16,106 nucleotides of DNA from Erysipelotrichaceae bacterium UBA4808 (GCA_002402585.1 DHGC01000061.1:1-16106), one strand, 5' to 3'. Shown: positions 6,584-13,124, counted from the first letter of the stretch. The notes: generated from the sequence alone by a model not told the origin. Program-made: numbers and translations.

Positions 6584-7378
6584 ATGATGATACGCGAAAA
6601 GCCAATCGTGCGCATACGGCAGCTTTGTAAATGGGATGAATCTTCAATGGTTTTAGAGGCTGTGGATGTGGATATCCACAGTTCTTCGTTCGTTGGTATC
6701 GTTGCGTCAAACCAAAAGACAGAGACTTTTTTAATGCGTATCATGGGTCAACAACTAAATTTTGATTTTGGCTTGGTTCTATTGGATGGATCGCAAGTCA
6801 ATCGCATCAAAGCTGAAGAACGGGGTCGATTCAAGCGATCTTTTGCCTTAGCTCAACCCTTCTATACAGCCACGATCGAGACAACGGTCCTAGATCATGT
6901 CCTGGACCGGCATCCCATCCATTCGATGATCTTTGGCCGTAAGGTTCACCTTGTGGAATTGGCTTCGTATCATATGCACGCTTTAAATCTGACGCATCTA
7001 TTTGACAAGCGTGTTAATCTTTTGAACAGTACTGAGCGGATGATGATCAGCATTGTAAAAGTATTGATGCGAAAGCCGAAGTTGGTGATGATTGATCATG
7101 TCTGGTTCAAGTTGGATGACGAACACTGGTTGCGACTCATGACGCATCTCTCGCACTTGGTTCAGAATGATGAATTGACCGTAATTGTGAATCACTGGGA
7201 TGCATCGACCTTACCCTACTTACAACGCATTTTGGCGTTCGATCAAGGAAAGCTTATCCAAGATGCGGTTGTGGATAAAGTGGATTGGACTTTAATTCAG
7301 ATCTTACAAACCAAGAAACAGATGGATGAATCTGTTGAAATCCATCATGGGAAATTATTTAAATCGCCACTTGTTTGA
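6584..7378 (+). CDS. Degenerate ABC-transporter ATPase-like protein (PhnC-like fold, probable pseudo-ATPase)
   Basis: The 264-residue chain aligns over its whole length with ABC nucleotide-binding domains. The 'NVL...SMIFG...HALNLTHLFDKRVNLLN' portion resembles PhnC-type subunits. The catalytic motifs have decayed: the Walker A position reads GIVASNQKT (38-46; two Gly replaced, Lys replaced by Gln with a Lys one place later), the signature reads LNSTE (147-151) instead of LSGGQ, and Walker B ends MIDH (169-172), with His in place of the catalytic Glu. The Q-loop Gln91 and H-loop His204 remain. The frame is intact, so this is not an ordinary broken gene. AGGGAG (6576-6581) lies 2 bases before the first ATG and 5 before the second (6587), so the second ATG may be the real start. 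No permease or binding protein gene is adjacent. Function unknown. Confidence 0.75.
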   Translation: MMIREKPIVRIRQLCKWDESSMVLEAVDVDIHSSSFVGIVASNQKTETFLMRIMGQQLNFDFGLVLLDGSQVNRIKAEERGRFKRSFALAQPFYTATIETTVLDHVLDRHPIHSMIFGRKVHLVELASYHMHALNLTHLFDKRVNLLNSTERMMISIVKVLMRKPKLVMIDHVWFKLDDEHWLRLMTHLSHLVQNDELTVIVNHWDASTLPYLQRILAFDQGKLIQDAVVDKVDWTLIQILQTKKQMDESVEIHHGKLFKSPLV

Positions 7379-7388
7379 TACGTATCAA
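7375..7388. repeat. Perfect 14-bp palindrome at the end of the ABC-like gene
   Basis: TTGATAC-GTATCAA is perfectly self-complementary and overlaps the stop codon of the ABC-like gene. It could be an operator half-way into the two-component promoter region, or a weak terminator stem (TTGAT, ACGT loop, ATCAA) followed by TATTTT. Confidence 0.5.
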
Positions 7389-7411
7389 TATTTTACACGT
7401 GTCCAAATCGT

Positions 7412-7445
7412 CTTAATCTCAACTTAATCATCTTTCTGCTAGGAT
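7412..7445 (+). promoter_or_regulatory. Two-component operon promoter with 11-bp direct repeat
   Basis: CTTAATC occurs at 7412-7418 and again at 7423-7429, an exact repeat with an 11-base period. It is followed ten bases later by an extended -10, TGC-TAGGAT (7437-7445). No -35 hexamer is seen where one should be; the repeat sits there. This is the layout of an OmpR/PhoB-type activator site, so the downstream response regulator may activate its own operon. Confidence 0.6.
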
Positions 7446-7467
7446 ACAGCTGTAGGAGGGATGAGAT

Positions 7468-7587
7468 ATGTTACCAAATAACGAAGTGTTTGAGATGCTA
7501 CGGAATTATCGGATTCATTTATTAATCATCGAATTTGGAATTATCTTCATCTTGTTTATAATGAGTATGAAGAGGAAACGTGTATGA
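7468..7587 (+). CDS. 39-residue single-helix membrane peptide, coupled to the response regulator
   Basis: A short reading frame starts at an ATG with a strong ribosome binding site, TAGGAGGG (7453-7460), seven bases upstream. It ends with a TGA that overlaps the response regulator start as ATGA (7584-7587). The peptide has a polar N-terminus (MLPNNEVFEMLRNYR), one hydrophobic segment at about 17-33 (LLIIEFGIIFILFIMS, containing one Glu) and a basic end (MKRKRV). The charge pattern suggests the C-terminus is inside. Its ribosome binding site is the best in the operon, while the regulator has no separate one beyond AGAGGAAA, so translation is probably coupled. I do not recognise a family. It could be a kinase-modulating membrane peptide or only a translated leader. 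Confidence 0.68.
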   Translation: MLPNNEVFEMLRNYRIHLLIIEFGIIFILFIMSMKRKRV

Positions 7588-8255
7588 AACTTCTGTTAGT
7601 TGAAGATGAACAAGATTTGTTGAATGCGTACCAAAAAGGTTTGAAGGCTGAGGGCTATGGTATCGATGCGGCATCGAGTGCTGAAGATGCGATGGACCTA
7701 CTGTCTTATAATAAATACGACTGTATTGTTTTAGATTTGAATCTACCCAAGATGAGTGGTTTGGAATTGTTGGAAAGTATTCGTGAAGAAGATGATCAGA
7801 CAAAGATCATGATTGTGAGTGCGAATCATACGGTCGATCAACGGATAGCAGGTTTGGATAAAGGGGCGAATGATTACTTGATCAAACCTTTTGATTTCCA
7901 AGAATTGAAAGCACGTTTAAGAGCTTTATTGAGACGTGATTTTTCGGTTAAACCCACGATATTAACCAGTGGTGATTTTAGTCTGGATTTGGCTTTGCAT
8001 CAAGTGAAGTATAAAGATAAGGTCATTGGATTGACGGTTAAAGAATATGCAATCTTCTCTTATCTTTTACAAAACCAAGATCATATCGTCAGTGCGGAAG
8101 AGTTGTTGGAAAAATGCTGGAACGAAGAAGCGGATCCGTTTACGGATGTTATGCGTGTACATATCTATGCATTGCGTAAGAAAATTCATGCGATTACCGA
8201 ACGGGATGATGTGATCCTAACGGTGAAAGGTGTCGGATACCGACTGAACCCCTAA
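7584..8255 (+). CDS. OmpR/PhoB-family response regulator
   Basis: The 223-residue protein has an N-terminal receiver domain with the acidic pocket VEDE (6-9), phosphoacceptor Asp51 in VLDLNLP, the Ser79 switch position and Lys101 in LIKPFDF. It ends in a winged-helix DNA-binding domain (about 125-223) finishing with the typical TVKGVGYRL. Phosphorylated by the downstream kinase, it should dimerise and bind an 11-bp-phased direct repeat such as the one at 7412-7429. Its start overlaps the 39-residue peptide stop by four bases, and only one base separates its stop from the kinase start. Target genes and signal cannot be deduced. Confidence 0.95.
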   Translation: MKLLLVEDEQDLLNAYQKGLKAEGYGIDAASSAEDAMDLLSYNKYDCIVLDLNLPKMSGLELLESIREEDDQTKIMIVSANHTVDQRIAGLDKGANDYLIKPFDFQELKARLRALLRRDFSVKPTILTSGDFSLDLALHQVKYKDKVIGLTVKEYAIFSYLLQNQDHIVSAEELLEKCWNEEADPFTDVMRVHIYALRKKIHAITERDDVILTVKGVGYRLNP

Positions 8256-8256
8256 G

Positions 8257-9357
8257 ATGAAACGTAAGAGTCTACAAGCAAAGGTATTTCAATATCTCGC
8301 GATTTGGATGTTGGTGCTTTCCACGTTTGGTGGTGTTTTCGTCTGGATGAACCGACCCAATGAAGATGTTGAACAGGAGATCATGTTCGGAAAAGCGGAG
8401 ATGGCGATTGCGGAAGATGCACGTATGGTAGAGCCAAATGTATTGGCGACAGACGTCATGCCTTCAAGTCGAACGATTGGATTTTGGGTGTTTCTCGTGC
8501 TGGCATCAGGTTACTTGTTGCATTATGGCTATCGTCATCTTGTGCTACCAATTGTGCAATTGGGTAAGACAATGCGAATGCATCCATTAGAGAATATTAC
8601 GCATAAGCAGGATTATTTGGAGTTAGAAGATATCCGTGCTTCACACAATGCAATCACATCGAAATTGGATTCAGCTTTAAGTTATCAAAAACGTTTTAAT
8701 GCGAGTATGGCGCACGAATTGAAAACACCGTTATCCATCATCAAGACGCATATTGATGTGCTTAATGAGCAAACCGATAAGACGATTGAGGATTATCAGA
8801 ACACGTTAAATGTGGTTTCAAAGACAGTCAAGAAGATGAATGCCTTGGTTGAAACCTTGTTGGACACATCACAAGAGGGTCAAGATAGCTTGAATGATGT
8901 GTTGAATGTCGAAGAGTTGATTATGGATGTGGTCGATGATTTGAGTCTGTTGGCTGAAGATAAGGGTGTGAAGTTGAACTATCACACACATTCAGGTCCA
9001 ATAAGTTACGGGAATCAAGTATTGATGTATCGTGCATTGTATAATTTGGTTGAGAATGCGATTAAATACAATAAGCGGGATGGTGTGGTTGAGATTGTGA
9101 CGGACTTTGAAGAAGATGTCTTTACCATATCCATAAAAGATAGTGGACGAGGGATTGCACAAAAAGACCTCGCGCATATCTTTGAACCTTTTTATCGAAG
9201 TGAGAACCATGCGAAAGATGGTTTGGGCTTAGGTTTAGCTTTGGTTCAAACGGTTGTGAACATGCACAGTGGTCGCATTGAAGTCATGAGTCAAGAAGAT
9301 GAAGGGAGTGCCTTTGTCTTGCATTTTCCATATCTACGTCAAGGGGGTCACGCTTAA
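8257..9357 (+). CDS. Membrane sensor histidine kinase
   Basis: This 366-residue kinase has two membrane helices (about 14-31 and 74-91) around a short, acidic external loop of about 42 residues. A HisKA domain follows with the phosphoacceptor His153 in MAHELKTPLS. The HATPase domain has the N box (LYNLVENAIKYN), G1 (DSGRGI), F box (FEPFYRSE) and G2 (GLGLGLALV). The order is that of PhoR/BaeS-like kinases. The small external loop is too short for a typical ligand domain, which suggests sensing within the membrane or through a partner protein; the 39-residue membrane peptide at the head of the operon is a candidate. The start lies one base after the regulator stop, with no clear ribosome binding site, so coupling is expected. 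The stop overlaps the next start as TAATG. Confidence 0.95.
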   Translation: MKRKSLQAKVFQYLAIWMLVLSTFGGVFVWMNRPNEDVEQEIMFGKAEMAIAEDARMVEPNVLATDVMPSSRTIGFWVFLVLASGYLLHYGYRHLVLPIVQLGKTMRMHPLENITHKQDYLELEDIRASHNAITSKLDSALSYQKRFNASMAHELKTPLSIIKTHIDVLNEQTDKTIEDYQNTLNVVSKTVKKMNALVETLLDTSQEGQDSLNDVLNVEELIMDVVDDLSLLAEDKGVKLNYHTHSGPISYGNQVLMYRALYNLVENAIKYNKRDGVVEIVTDFEEDVFTISIKDSGRGIAQKDLAHIFEPFYRSENHAKDGLGLGLALVQTVVNMHSGRIEVMSQEDEGSAFVLHFPYLRQGGHA

Positions 9358-9914
9358 TGAATGTATATGATTTTGATAAGACGATTTATCGAGATGATAG
9401 TTCGATGGATTTTTATAAGTTTAATCTTAAAAAAGATCCCATCATTCTTATCCATATCTTTTCGCAAGGATTTGCATTTATCGCGTATCGCTTGCATCTG
9501 ATTCCAAAGACGAAGATGAAGACGATCTTCTATCGTTATTTCAGACATATTAAAAATATGGATAAACGTGTAGAAGAATTCTGGATGGTTCATGAGCATA
9601 AGTTGATGGATTATTATCATTTGCAGAAACATCCAAGTGATGTGATCATCTCGGCATCTCCAGAGTTTATGTTGAAGCCGATCTGTAATAAGTTGGGTGT
9701 CAACTTGATTGCGTCGCGTGTCGATCCCATCACAGGGGTTTCTCAAGCAAATTGTTATGGTGTAGAGAAAGTAAAACGTTTTAGGGAATTGTATCCAAAT
9801 ACACAGGTTAATTCATTCTATTCGGATTCACTGTCGGATACACCGCTGGCAAAGCTTGCACAAGAAAGTTTCCTGGTTACTCCAGAAGGAATTCATCCTT
9901 GGCCGAAAGACTAA
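9357..9914 (+). CDS. HAD-superfamily phosphatase (SerB/PSP-like, class IB)
   Basis: The 185-residue protein starts with the HAD motif I, VYDFDKT, giving nucleophile Asp5 and acid/base Asp7. Motif II is in IISASPEF (97-104), a lysine lies near 137-140 (VEKVKRF), and motif III is YSDSLSD (155-161). The helical cap between about 15 and 90 places it in subclass IB with phosphoserine-phosphatase-like enzymes. It has no signal peptide. The segment near 28-50 (IILIHIFSQGFAFIAYRLHLIP) is rather hydrophobic and could touch the membrane, as in phospholipid-phosphate phosphatases of this class. The substrate is unknown. AAGGGGGT (9341-9348) precedes the start by eight bases, and the start overlaps the kinase stop by one base, so it belongs to the two-component operon. 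Confidence 0.87.
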   Translation: MNVYDFDKTIYRDDSSMDFYKFNLKKDPIILIHIFSQGFAFIAYRLHLIPKTKMKTIFYRYFRHIKNMDKRVEEFWMVHEHKLMDYYHLQKHPSDVIISASPEFMLKPICNKLGVNLIASRVDPITGVSQANCYGVEKVKRFRELYPNTQVNSFYSDSLSDTPLAKLAQESFLVTPEGIHPWPKD

Positions 9915-9923
9915 GGATTTTTT
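9895..9923 (+). terminator. Terminator of the two-component operon
   Basis: ATCCTTGG (9895-9902) pairs with CTAAGGAT (9911-9918) with one G-T pair and an eight-base loop, and a run of six Ts ends at 9923. The stem overlaps the last codons and stop of the phosphatase gene. Confidence 0.6.
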
Positions 9924-9926
9924 ATT

Positions 9927-9953
9927 AAAAAAGACTTGGATCATCCCAAGTCT
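9927..9953 (-). terminator. Terminator of the padR-DUF4097 operon
   Basis: AGACTTGG (9932-9939) and CCAAGTCT (9946-9953) form an eight-pair stem with a six-base loop. Read on the minus strand it is followed by six Ts (plus-strand As 9927-9932). It overlaps the stop codon of the DUF4097 gene and stands back to back with the plus-strand terminator. Confidence 0.82.
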
Positions 9954-10981
9954 AAGCGGATATCACCAGAAATCGTACCGAGTTTGATTTGGGTCTTGGG
10001 TTCACCCACTTGTACGGTTCCTAAATGTTTAAGCATAAGGGCTTCACCTGCACTGAAGACTTCGCAATCTCCATTCACTGAACTGGCGGTGATTTGAAAA
10101 TTACTAGTATTTTCAATCTTCATTTTGAGATCACCACTTGTGTTGGACACATGCATTTGCTGGATGGTCTTGAGCTCTGTGTTGATATCCCCACTTACAT
10201 TTGCGATATGAATCACTTCATAATCACCGACGAGCTTTAAATCACCACTGGCGCTTTGATAGTGGAACGCTTTTCCGCTGGAATTTTCAATATTGAAATC
10301 ACCGGATGCGGATCGAATGTGCATGTCTGTGAACACATCCCTGATTTGAAAGTCAGATGAGGCGACTTCGATATCAATGCGTTCAGCTTTTATATCCATA
10401 AGTTTAAAATCACCACTGGCTGAGTTGATTCTTATTTCATTCACGATGATGTGTTCGAGTGTACCGTTGCCACTGCTGGTATTTAACAACAGAATTGGCA
10501 AGTCGTTTGGAACTTGGATGTAAAGGTCGTATTGACCACTGGATTTGTGTGGGAAAAGGGGTAGGACCTTGACGAAGAAGACATCTACTTCTTGATAAGC
10601 GATCAGGGTATGACTTAGTCGCTCAAGAAGTTTGCCTTCCTTATAGAGGTCTACATGAAAGCCTCCATCTTTGGATGTGACGATCTTCGTATCCGCATGA
10701 CGCGCACTGATATCGAGTGTCGTGATTTTATTCGTGTATTCTTTCTTCTGATCATGGCCATCTATGCGAATCGTTTCATCGTTTGATTTAGCTATACCTT
10801 CATACGCTTCCAAGATTTCTTCAATGGATCCAAGAGATGCCATGAGTTCTTCATCGCTATGGCCATTTTGTCTGCCTAAGGTAAAATGCGTTTCGAAATC
10901 ATTAAGGATTTCATCTCTGCCTTCGATGTTAAGTTGGTATAGACGTTCGCGTAGTGTATTCATGTATTTTTCTTTAGTCAT
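9941..10981 (-). CDS. HAAS (DUF1700-like) + DUF4097 beta-solenoid protein
   Basis: The 346-residue chain begins with a helical HAAS/DUF1700-type domain (1-62; KYMNTLRERL, LNDFETHF, SLGSIEEILEAY). A DUF4097 region follows, in which S-G-D or close variants recur at about 189, 208, 226, 245, 263, 282, 303 and 338. The period of roughly 18-20 residues is what a stacked beta-strand repeat gives. There is no signal peptide or membrane segment, whereas many relatives have a membrane helix between the domains. The domain pairing resembles LiaX of enterococci, an envelope-stress protein, but I cannot show orthology. The gene overlaps the upstream padR gene by eight bases, a combination common in Firmicutes. 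It is therefore probably under PadR control and related to envelope state. Confidence 0.85.
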   Translation of the reverse strand: MTKEKYMNTLRERLYQLNIEGRDEILNDFETHFTLGRQNGHSDEELMASLGSIEEILEAYEGIAKSNDETIRIDGHDQKKEYTNKITTLDISARHADTKIVTSKDGGFHVDLYKEGKLLERLSHTLIAYQEVDVFFVKVLPLFPHKSSGQYDLYIQVPNDLPILLLNTSSGNGTLEHIIVNEIRINSASGDFKLMDIKAERIDIEVASSDFQIRDVFTDMHIRSASGDFNIENSSGKAFHYQSASGDLKLVGDYEVIHIANVSGDINTELKTIQQMHVSNTSGDLKMKIENTSNFQITASSVNGDCEVFSAGEALMLKHLGTVQVGEPKTQIKLGTISGDIRLDLG

Positions 10982-11294
10982 TCGGGTTCTCCTTAATCAA
11001 GTGATCAACTTGTTCAATGAATGCATACCAATCTTTCTTTAATGCTTCATGGTGATTTGAGCCTATTTCAGTGAGTCTGTAATACTTACGAGCAGGACCG
11101 GATTCTGATTCAACAAGATAGCTTGTGAAATAGCCTTCGTCATTTAAACGCTTGAGGACGAGATAGAGCGTTCCTGCCGCAATGGACATCTGTTGTGAGA
11201 TGGCTTCAGTCAGCTCATAACCATATTTATCCCCTTGTTTTAGGAGCGATAGAACACAGAGTTCAAGGACCCCTTTTTTAAATTGTGGATTCAT
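10974..11294 (-). CDS. PadR-family transcriptional regulator
   Basis: The 106-residue protein is of the short PadR-s2 type. A winged helix (about 8-85) carries the family's KYGYELTEAI and GTLYLVLKRLNDEGYF elements; the usual Pro after GTLY is Leu here. One C-terminal helix (WYAFIEQVDHLIKE) serves dimerisation. Such proteins are dimeric repressors released by small ligands or envelope stress. The start is preceded by GAAGGAGAAC, and the downstream DUF4097 gene overlaps its end by eight bases, so both are read from one mRNA. A dyad covering its promoter indicates autorepression. The inducer is unknown. Confidence 0.93.
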   Translation of the reverse strand: MNPQFKKGVLELCVLSLLKQGDKYGYELTEAISQQMSIAAGTLYLVLKRLNDEGYFTSYLVESESGPARKYYRLTEIGSNHHEALKKDWYAFIEQVDHLIKENPND

Positions 11295-11312
11295 AGTGTT
11301 CTCCTTCAGCTA

Positions 11313-11336
11313 TACTATATCACTATCTATATAGTA
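11313..11336. promoter_or_regulatory. Probable PadR operator
   Basis: TACTATAT (11313-11320) and ATATAGTA (11329-11336) form a perfect inverted repeat with an eight-base spacer. It fills the space between the -35 and -10 of the padR promoter and covers the -10. A third half-site, ATATAGTA, lies at 11342-11349 over the -35. A bound dimer would block the promoter. Confidence 0.7.
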
Positions 11337-11342
11337 ATGCAA
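11314..11342 (-). promoter_or_regulatory. padR promoter
   Basis: On the minus strand TTGCAT (plus 11337-11342) and TATAGT (plus 11314-11319) are exactly 17 bases apart. Transcription would begin near 11307, giving a leader of about a dozen bases that contains the AAGGAG ribosome binding site. Confidence 0.75.
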
Positions 11343-11391
11343 TATAGTAGATTGATTTAGGAATAACTATTTCGAACGCATACAAAGTAGT

Positions 11392-12513
11392 ATGGACCAA
11401 TGCCCACGCTGTGGAGAAAAAGATCAACGTTATTTCATTGTGAATCAAAGGCGAAGTTTATGTCGCAAGTGTTTGACGTACCAAGGCGATGAGGGTCAAG
11501 CGGTTTTTGCGGAAGATTTGGTTGAGCCCGTCCTTAGTTATGATTTGACGGAACCACAGTTGAAGTGTTCTCGAGAAATCGAACAGGCGAGTCGAAATGG
11601 GGACGTCTTGGTTTATGCGATTTGTGGGGCAGGCAAAACAGAGCTTGTGATTGAAACGATAAGCTCTGTAATCGATCGCAAACTCACTGTGGGAATTGCT
11701 GTTGCAAGACGACAAGTGGTTCTGCAATTGTTTGAACGTTTGAAAATCATATTCCCAGAGTTAGTTGTGAGGGCAGTGTGCGAAGGTCATACCTCTGAAA
11801 TCAATGGTCATTTAATCATCTGCACGACGCACCAATTGTATCGCTACCATCAGTTTTTCGATGTGTTGATTTTGGATGAACCCGATGCATTTCCGTTTAG
11901 TGAGGATAAGACATTGCAGGGCTTTGCGAAGATGGCGTGTAAAGGTAGCGTTGTGTATCTTACAGCGACGCCTAGCTTAAAGATGAGAAACAGTGTTAAA
12001 GAAGGACACATGCATGAAGTGAAGCTCTTCGTACGACCCCATGGCTATCCATTAAGTGTTCCGAAGGTAAGAACAGGTCTTCATTATGTTCAGTTGATTA
12101 TCTTACAGCGGTGGTTGGCCAAACGTAAGAAACAAGTCCTTATCTTCGTGCCAAGCATTTATCTGGGGAATCAATTAATGAATTTGCTAAAACTTGATTT
12201 TGTTTATGCAGGTTATGAGCGCTTGGACGAACGGATCCGAGCATTTAAGTTAGGTGAGATCAAGTTCTTGATTTGTACGACAGTGCTAGAAAGAGGGGTG
12301 ACCTTTAGTGGCATTGATGTCTGTGTGATGCATGCGGATCATCGTGTGTTCACGCATGCCAGTCTGATTCAAATCGCAGGACGTGTCGGGCGAAGCTTTT
12401 CGGATCCGGAAGGAGAGGTGTTGTTTCTATGTTCGCAAAATTCACGGAACATCGAGGCGTGTCTCAGGGACATCCAGCAGGCCAATGCATCGTGTGTTTC
12501 AAATCAATCATAG
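11392..12513 (+). CDS. comFA: ComFA-like ATP-dependent helicase for DNA uptake
   Basis: The 373-residue protein is a superfamily 2 helicase of the ComFA type, which sits at the inner face of the membrane and helps drive transforming DNA into the cell. The N-terminus has the four-Cys zinc finger of ComFA (Cys4, Cys7, Cys24, Cys27). Walker A is ICGAGKT (77-83), Walker B is DEPD (162-165), motif III is TATPS, and the second lobe has TTVLERGVTF and QIAGRVGRS. It is about 90 residues shorter than Bacillus subtilis ComFA. No Shine-Dalgarno sequence precedes the ATG at 11392, but the zinc finger starts at residue 4, so a later start is unlikely. TACAAA lies five bases before the ATG, which would allow a leaderless mRNA. 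Its 3' end overlaps comFC. Assignment is strong; competence of the host is not shown. Confidence 0.9.
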   Translation: MDQCPRCGEKDQRYFIVNQRRSLCRKCLTYQGDEGQAVFAEDLVEPVLSYDLTEPQLKCSREIEQASRNGDVLVYAICGAGKTELVIETISSVIDRKLTVGIAVARRQVVLQLFERLKIIFPELVVRAVCEGHTSEINGHLIICTTHQLYRYHQFFDVLILDEPDAFPFSEDKTLQGFAKMACKGSVVYLTATPSLKMRNSVKEGHMHEVKLFVRPHGYPLSVPKVRTGLHYVQLIILQRWLAKRKKQVLIFVPSIYLGNQLMNLLKLDFVYAGYERLDERIRAFKLGEIKFLICTTVLERGVTFSGIDVCVMHADHRVFTHASLIQIAGRVGRSFSDPEGEVLFLCSQNSRNIEACLRDIQQANASCVSNQS

Positions 12514-13109
12514 AGGGCTTAGATGTCTACGAGCTGTTTATGACAAGGGATATCCTATGCCCATTGTGCCGAAGTAAGTTGCGTCCTTGTAAGAAAACAA
12601 TCAAGGTCGATGATATGGAGGTATACGCACTGTATTGGTATAACGAGGGCATGAGTGAATTAATGCATCGTATTAAAGAGCTCTATGATGAAAGTTTGGT
12701 AAAAGTTTTTCATAATGACTTGCGTGCAAGCTTAACTTGGAAGTATCGTAAAAGTTACAAGGTCTGTGTTCCGTCTTCGAATTTGAAGACACAGGAGCGT
12801 GGCTTCCATGCGGTCAAGGGAATGTATGAACCTTGGGCTGTTCAGGATGACTTTGTAAAAGAAGATGTTAAGCAGAGTTTAAAGTCTGCATTGGATCGTC
12901 GTTTGATTGCGAATGCGATCAAACTAAAGGATCCCAATATACGCAAGCATCGTAAGATCCTCTTGGTGGATGATGTGTGTACGACGGGTTCGAGCTTGAA
13001 AGCGTGTTACGACCTACTTAAGAGTGATGAGAATTCAGTAATGATTGTGGTCTTGGCTTTGCATACTTCTTGGGATCACAAAGGCTCTTTGACAATCAAG
13101 AAAAAATAG
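12429..13109 (+). CDS. comFC: ComFC-like phosphoribosyltransferase-fold competence protein
   Basis: The 226-residue protein has the ComFC/GntX plan: an N-terminal zinc finger with Cys20/Cys23 and Cys44/Cys47, a mixed middle part with the family's ERGFHAVK element (123-130), and the phosphoribosyltransferase loop ILLVDDVCTTGSSL (177-190). ComFC works with ComFA in uptake and single-strand handling of transforming DNA, and no enzyme reaction is firmly known. The ATG at 12429 follows GGAGAGG by ten bases and overlaps comFA by 85 bases. A GTG at 12459 is an alternative start that would leave nine residues before the first zinc Cys, closer to known ComFC proteins. The gene ends about 90 bases before csp with no clear terminator. 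Confidence 0.9.
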   Translation: MFAKFTEHRGVSQGHPAGQCIVCFKSIIEGLDVYELFMTRDILCPLCRSKLRPCKKTIKVDDMEVYALYWYNEGMSELMHRIKELYDESLVKVFHNDLRASLTWKYRKSYKVCVPSSNLKTQERGFHAVKGMYEPWAVQDDFVKEDVKQSLKSALDRRLIANAIKLKDPNIRKHRKILLVDDVCTTGSSLKACYDLLKSDENSVMIVVLALHTSWDHKGSLTIKKK

Positions 13110-13124
13110 TCAACAGTATTTTGC

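Noticed and set aside
6667..6680. TGTGGATATCCACA as a pair of DnaA boxes or an origin
   Set aside because: Each half matches the 9-base DnaA box with one mismatch, but it is a single site inside a coding region with no cluster of boxes, no AT-rich unwinding element and no dnaA/dnaN nearby.
11370..11380. TTTCGAACG upstream of comFA as a competence sigma-factor (Cin) box
   Set aside because: It matches TACGAATA at only about five of eight positions, and no second copy is available in the window for comparison.
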